Assembly (NCBI GenBank): GCA_003250355.1
Contig: QKGS01000077.1
Location: forward strand, 1 to 64,000
Direction of reading: 5' to 3'
Origin: Bacteroidota bacterium
GTDB lineage: Bacteria > Bacteroidota > Bacteroidia > Bacteroidales > SZUA-534
DNA length: 64,000 nucleotides
In this document: in pieces, positions 59,484 to 64,000 of the stretch
How positions within the stretch are numbered: position 1 is the first letter of the stretch
Layout of the letters: every line of letters starts with the position of its first letter
Translations under genes and position numbers: made by a program
Notes under the pieces: model-generated
What the model was told of the DNA's origin: nothing
The model's input: only the letters and a program-made list of their open reading frames with translations
Databases searched by the model: none

Positions 59484-60857
59484 ATGAAACATATTTGTCT
59501 TTATTTCCAAGTACATCAACCTTTCAGGTTAAGAAACTATTCATTTTTTGAAATTGGTAACGACAGTTATTATTACAATGATTTTTTGAATGAGTCAATA
59601 CTACAAAAAGTAGCAAAAAAGTGTTACTTGCCTGCTAACGAAGTTATCTATGATCTTATCAAAAAACACGGCAATAAGTTCAAGGTTACTTTTTCCATTA
59701 CAGGTTCAGCATTAGATCAATTTGAACTATATGCCCCTGAAGTATTGGAAAGCTTTCAAAAATTAGCCGCAACAGGAAATGTTGAATTTTTAGCAGAAAC
59801 AAATGGACATACACTTGCATCACAAGTATCGCCTGAACTATTCAAATCACAAATTAAAGAACACTCAGAAAGAATTAAAGAGTATTTTAATCAGGAGCCT
59901 AAAGTTTTTCGCAATACCGAACTTATATATTCTGACGAAATAGGCAGAGAAATATACAATATGGGATACAAAGGCATGATTACCGAAGGTGCTAAACATA
60001 TTTTAGGATGGAAGTCGCCAAACTATCTATATTACAATACATTAGAACCTCGATTAAAGTTGCTTTTGAAAAATTATAAACTTAGTGACGATATCGCTTT
60101 CCGTTTTAGTGATCATGGTTGGGAACACCACCCTTTAACTGCCGATAAATATGCAAATTGGCTAAGCAATCTTGATGAAAAAGAAGAGATTGTCAACTTA
60201 TTTATGGACTATGAAACTTTTGGAGAACACCAATGGGCTGATACCGGTATTTTCAATTTTTTAAAAGAGTTTCCTCAAGCTGTAATGAATCATTCTGATT
60301 TTACGTTTGAAACCCCTTCAAATATTATTGAAAAACACCAACCTGTTGCAGGCATTAGTGTACCTTACCCAATTTCATGGGCCGATGAAGAACGAGATAT
60401 TACTGCTTGGCTAGGAAACGATATGCAAAATGAAGCTTTCAATAAGCTTTACGAATTAGCTCCAAAAATAGCACATATAACTGATGATGATATTCTTCAA
60501 GATTGGGACTATCTACAAGCATCTGACCATTTTTACTATATGTCGACCAAATGGTTCTCCGATGGTGAAGTTCATGCTTACTTTAACCCTTATGTTGATC
60601 CTTATGAAGCATTTATTAACTACATGAATGTTTTAAGTGATTTTACTATCAGGGTGAAACAAAATGTGCCTGACAATACCGACAACAAGCAGATTGAGGC
60701 TCTTAACGATCTGATGATTAAAAAAGAAACTGAAATTAATGAGCTGAAGGTTAAAATTAAAAAACTTCAAGAGCAAAATAGAAAATTAAAAGAAAAAGAG
60801 AATTTAATGAACTCTTCAAACTCCAAAAATAATGCAGGCAACAAAGTACTTAACTAA
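59484..60857 (+). CDS. Glycoside hydrolase family 57 alpha-amylase with C-terminal coiled coil
   Basis: 'CLYFQVHQPFRLRNY', 'EFLAETNGHTLAS', 'FRNTELIYSDEIG', 'LFMDYETFGEHQW'; C-terminal K/E/L-rich helix. Confidence 0.93.
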   Translation: MKHICLYFQVHQPFRLRNYSFFEIGNDSYYYNDFLNESILQKVAKKCYLPANEVIYDLIKKHGNKFKVTFSITGSALDQFELYAPEVLESFQKLAATGNVEFLAETNGHTLASQVSPELFKSQIKEHSERIKEYFNQEPKVFRNTELIYSDEIGREIYNMGYKGMITEGAKHILGWKSPNYLYYNTLEPRLKLLLKNYKLSDDIAFRFSDHGWEHHPLTADKYANWLSNLDEKEEIVNLFMDYETFGEHQWADTGIFNFLKEFPQAVMNHSDFTFETPSNIIEKHQPVAGISVPYPISWADEERDITAWLGNDMQNEAFNKLYELAPKIAHITDDDILQDWDYLQASDHFYYMSTKWFSDGEVHAYFNPYVDPYEAFINYMNVLSDFTIRVKQNVPDNTDNKQIEALNDLMIKKETEINELKVKIKKLQEQNRKLKEKENLMNSSNSKNNAGNKVLN

Positions 60858-60906
60858 ATAATAGTTTAAAATATTATATTTAACGTGAAATTATAACAAA
60901 AAGGAT

Positions 60907-63900
60907 ATGTCATACAAACCGGATTTTCTATTTGAAACCAGTTGGGAAGTATGTAATAAAGTTGGAGGAATTCATACAGTAATTACATCAAAGCTTCCGG
61001 AACTCTATAAAGAACTGGGTGATAATATAGCTTTTATTGGTCCCGACTTAGTAAAAGAAGATAAAGAACACCCTGAATTTAAAGAAGATAAAGACCTGTA
61101 TTCCGACTGGCTAAAACAAGCTAACTGTATGGGTGTAAGGGTAAGAGTAGGACGATGGCAAACCATTCATAATCCGGTTGCTATACTAGTTGACTTTTCA
61201 CCATTGATACAACAGAAAGACCAAATATTTGGAAAGCTTTGGGAAATTGGTCGTGTAGATTCCCTAAGTGGCTCTTGGGATTATGCTGAAGCTGCTTTAT
61301 TTGGATATGCGGTTGGTATGGTAATAGAGAGTTTTACAGCATATTATTATGCAGGCAAAAATGTTGTAGCTCAGTTTCACGAGTGGATGACAGCAGCCGG
61401 AGTTCTTTATTTAGAAAATAAAGCACCATATATAGGTACAGTATTTACTACACACGCTACAGTGCTTGGTCGCTCGTTAGCCGGAAATGGATATCCATTA
61501 TATAATATGCTTGGAACTTTCAACCCGGATCAAAAAGCGAAAGAGTTAAATGTTTCATCAAAGCATTCTCTTGAAAAAGCTGGAGCCGACATTGCCGACT
61601 CATTTACAACTGTTAGTGAAGTAACAGCAAAAGAATGTAATTACCTTCTGAATACAGAACCAGATTTTATTACACCAAACGGTTTTTCATTAGATCACAT
61701 TGCTCCTATTACTGATGAAATACGAGCAAAAGCCCGAGAAACACTTTGTAAGGTAACAAAAGCACTTACCAATACCGATTGTGATGAAAACACAGTATTC
61801 ATGGCAATAAGTGGAAGGTATGAGTTTAAAAATAAAGGTATTGACATATTTATAGATACGTTAAATAAAATAAATCAAAGAGCTGACCAAAAGCAAAATG
61901 TAATAGGTTTTATTTTGGTTCCAACCTTAAACTATGGACCAAGAAAGGATTTGTTAGATAATATTAATAATGGAAAGTTCAAATCGCTGGAAGAGCCTGT
62001 TTATACCCATACATTAAATAAAAATAATTTTGACCCAATAATTGATAAGTGCAAAAAACTAAATCTGCTTAATTATCAGGGGCAAAAAGCTAAGTTAATT
62101 TTTGTTCCTGTATATTTAAATGGTGATGATGGTATATTTAATATGCACTACTACAACCTGTTAAGTGGTTTTGATTTAACTGCATTTCCATCGTATTATG
62201 AACCATGGGGATATACCCCGCTTGAAAGTGTTGCTGTTGGTGTTCCTACATTTACAACTACACTTGCCGGATTCGGTCAATGGATGAAAGGTATGACCTC
62301 TGGTATTCTTGACGGTCTTGAAGTACTTGAGCGTAAGGAAAACAACTACAACGAAGTTGTAGACAAACTAATAGAAGCTATTGACCAAATATGTAAAGCC
62401 TCGAAAGACGATAAAGCTTTAATAAGAAAAAGAGCAACAGAGCTGGCAAAAGAGACTGTATGGGATAAATTCAAAACACACTATTTGAATGCATACGACA
62501 AATCAATAATAATATCATTAACTAAAGAAAAAACAGCTAACACTAATTTAAGTGCGCGTACTATGGACACAAAACATCAAACTAACGAACCAAACTGGCG
62601 CAAGATGAAGATAAACTCCAACTTGCCTGAAAGATTAAAAGCCCTTGAAGAATTATCAATGAACCTATGGTGGTGTTGGAATTACGAAGCTATTGAACTA
62701 TTTGAAGAGATATCGCCAAGTTTATGGTTAAAAAGAGAAAAGAATCCTATTTCTTTACTTAATATAGTAACATCTACTCGTCTTGAAGAACTGGCTAAAG
62801 ATAAAAAATACCTGGAAAGACTTGACAAGGTATATAAAAAATTTAGCGACTACATGAATGAACCTGCCAGAACCGATATGCCAAATATTGCATATTTTAG
62901 TATGGAATATGGTTTAACCGATAATTTAAAAATATTCTCGGGAGGTTTAGGTATTCTTGCCGGTGACTACATAAAAGAAGCGAGTGATTGCAACATACCA
63001 ATGAATGCTTTCGGATTTCTTTATAAATACGGATACTTTACACAAGAACTAACAATTTCCGGGGCACAACAAGCAAATCTTGTAGCTCAGAAATTTTCAT
63101 CGTTGCCTCTTAATCCTGTATACGATGAAATTAGAAGACCACTAACAATAGAATTAAACTTACCCGGACGTATAGTTAAAGCAAAAGTATGGCGAGTTGA
63201 TGTAGGTAGAGTTAAACTATACCTTTTAGATACTGACCATGGCGATAATTCTCCTGAAGATAAAGCTATTACTCACCAGCTTTACGGTGGCGACTGGGAA
63301 AACCGTTTAAAACAAGAAATGTTCCTTGGTCTTGGAGGTATAAGAGCAATAAATAAAATGGGGCTTAAGCCTGATATATACCACTGTAATGAAGGACATG
63401 CGGCGTTAATTAATGTTGAGCGATTAACAGACCTTGTTCAACATGAAAACCTTACATACGATGAAGCTCTTGAAGTTGTTAAAGGTTCTTCATTGTTCAC
63501 AACACATACACCTGTTCCTGCAGGTCACGATGCTTTTACCGAAGATCTTATTAGAACTTACTTGCGTCATGTTCCTGAACGCTTAAAAGTTGACTGGAAT
63601 ACCTTCCTTAACTTAGGTAGAGGAAATAAAGATAACCCTGAAGAAAAATTCTCAATGAGCGTGCTTGCAGCAAGAACTTCGCAGGAAATGAACGGTGTAA
63701 GTAAACTTCATGGCGATGTAAGTAAAGATATGTTCCAGTACTTATGGAAAGGTTACACTCCCGACGAATTACACATAGACTATGTAACCAACGGTGTACA
63801 TTATTATACCTGGACTGCAAAAGTATGGCAACAACTATACGAAAAAGAATTTGGCAACGGATTCTTACAAGATATGTCAAATAAGAAATACTGGACTAAA

Positions 63901-64000
63901 ATATTTGATGTTGCCGATAGTAAAATATGGGAGATAAGAAACGAACTACGTGCCAACCTAATTGATTATATTAAAGATCGTTTCGAAGAGACATATATTC
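60907..64000 (+). CDS. Glycogen synthase (GT3-like) fused to alpha-glucan phosphorylase (GT35-like); 3' end outside window
   Basis: Manual translation: MSYKPDFLFETSWEVCNKVGGIHTVITSKLPEL...FPSYYEPWGYTPLESVAVGVPTF (synthase), then LPERLKALEELSMNLWWCWN...PNIAYFSMEYGLTDNLKIFSGGLGILAGDYIKEASD...YHCNEGHAAL (phosphorylase). Open to window end. Confidence 0.9.
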   Translation, partial: MSYKPDFLFETSWEVCNKVGGIHTVITSKLPELYKELGDNIAFIGPDLVKEDKEHPEFKEDKDLYSDWLKQANCMGVRVRVGRWQTIHNPVAILVDFSPLIQQKDQIFGKLWEIGRVDSLSGSWDYAEAALFGYAVGMVIESFTAYYYAGKNVVAQFHEWMTAAGVLYLENKAPYIGTVFTTHATVLGRSLAGNGYPLYNMLGTFNPDQKAKELNVSSKHSLEKAGADIADSFTTVSEVTAKECNYLLNTEPDFITPNGFSLDHIAPITDEIRAKARETLCKVTKALTNTDCDENTVFMAISGRYEFKNKGIDIFIDTLNKINQRADQKQNVIGFILVPTLNYGPRKDLLDNINNGKFKSLEEPVYTHTLNKNNFDPIIDKCKKLNLLNYQGQKAKLIFVPVYLNGDDGIFNMHYYNLLSGFDLTAFPSYYEPWGYTPLESVAVGVPTFTTTLAGFGQWMKGMTSGILDGLEVLERKENNYNEVVDKLIEAIDQICKASKDDKALIRKRATELAKETVWDKFKTHYLNAYDKSIIISLTKEKTANTNLSARTMDTKHQTNEPNWRKMKINSNLPERLKALEELSMNLWWCWNYEAIELFEEISPSLWLKREKNPISLLNIVTSTRLEELAKDKKYLERLDKVYKKFSDYMNEPARTDMPNIAYFSMEYGLTDNLKIFSGGLGILAGDYIKEASDCNIPMNAFGFLYKYGYFTQELTISGAQQANLVAQKFSSLPLNPVYDEIRRPLTIELNLPGRIVKAKVWRVDVGRVKLYLLDTDHGDNSPEDKAITHQLYGGDWENRLKQEMFLGLGGIRAINKMGLKPDIYHCNEGHAALINVERLTDLVQHENLTYDEALEVVKGSSLFTTHTPVPAGHDAFTEDLIRTYLRHVPERLKVDWNTFLNLGRGNKDNPEEKFSMSVLAARTSQEMNGVSKLHGDVSKDMFQYLWKGYTPDELHIDYVTNGVHYYTWTAKVWQQLYEKEFGNGFLQDMSNKKYWTKIFDVADSKIWEIRNELRANLIDYIKDRFEETYI

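Noticed and set aside
1-64000. CRISPR arrays, prophage, conjugative or restriction-defence systems
   Set aside because: Looked for regularly spaced direct repeats, integrases, capsid/terminase, cas or R-M motifs; none seen.

Overview
This 64 kb window has the gene content and promoter style (TTTG-N19-TAnnTTTG) of a Bacteroidota chromosome. It is mostly housekeeping and core metabolism. In order it contains: a partial SDR and a flavodoxin-like protein; a Reg_prop/Y_Y_Y histidine kinase; a DUF4492-cydA-cydB operon; a spermidine cluster (carboxyspermidine dehydrogenase, carboxynorspermidine decarboxylase, arginine decarboxylase); a small mobile-element graveyard (large hairpin/MITE-like element, IS1182-type transposase remnant, tandem CACGAATT repeat); an MCP; purT; and a three-gene Kdo-type cassette. 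Next come a SulP transporter, a GAF/PAS protein, PhzF, an alpha/beta hydrolase, an NMO-like protein, a PagL-like protein, an alpha-2-macroglobulin-like protein, an acyl-CoA carboxylase operon, a FadL-like porin, an aromatic-rich lipoprotein, proS, a MetF-like protein, proC, two tandem tRNA-Lys(TTT) genes and an apparently orphan cobalamin riboswitch. The window ends with GH65-pgmB, mltG, purA, pepD and a glycogen operon finishing in a glycogen synthase-phosphorylase fusion cut by the window edge. The strongest candidate for something new is 16587-19247: kdsA-like, then a transaldolase/FSA-type domain fused to KdsD-like CBS domains, then a KdsC-like phosphatase. The SIS isomerase domain of KdsD appears to be replaced by an aldolase domain. 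All assignments come from reading motifs by eye; no searches were run.
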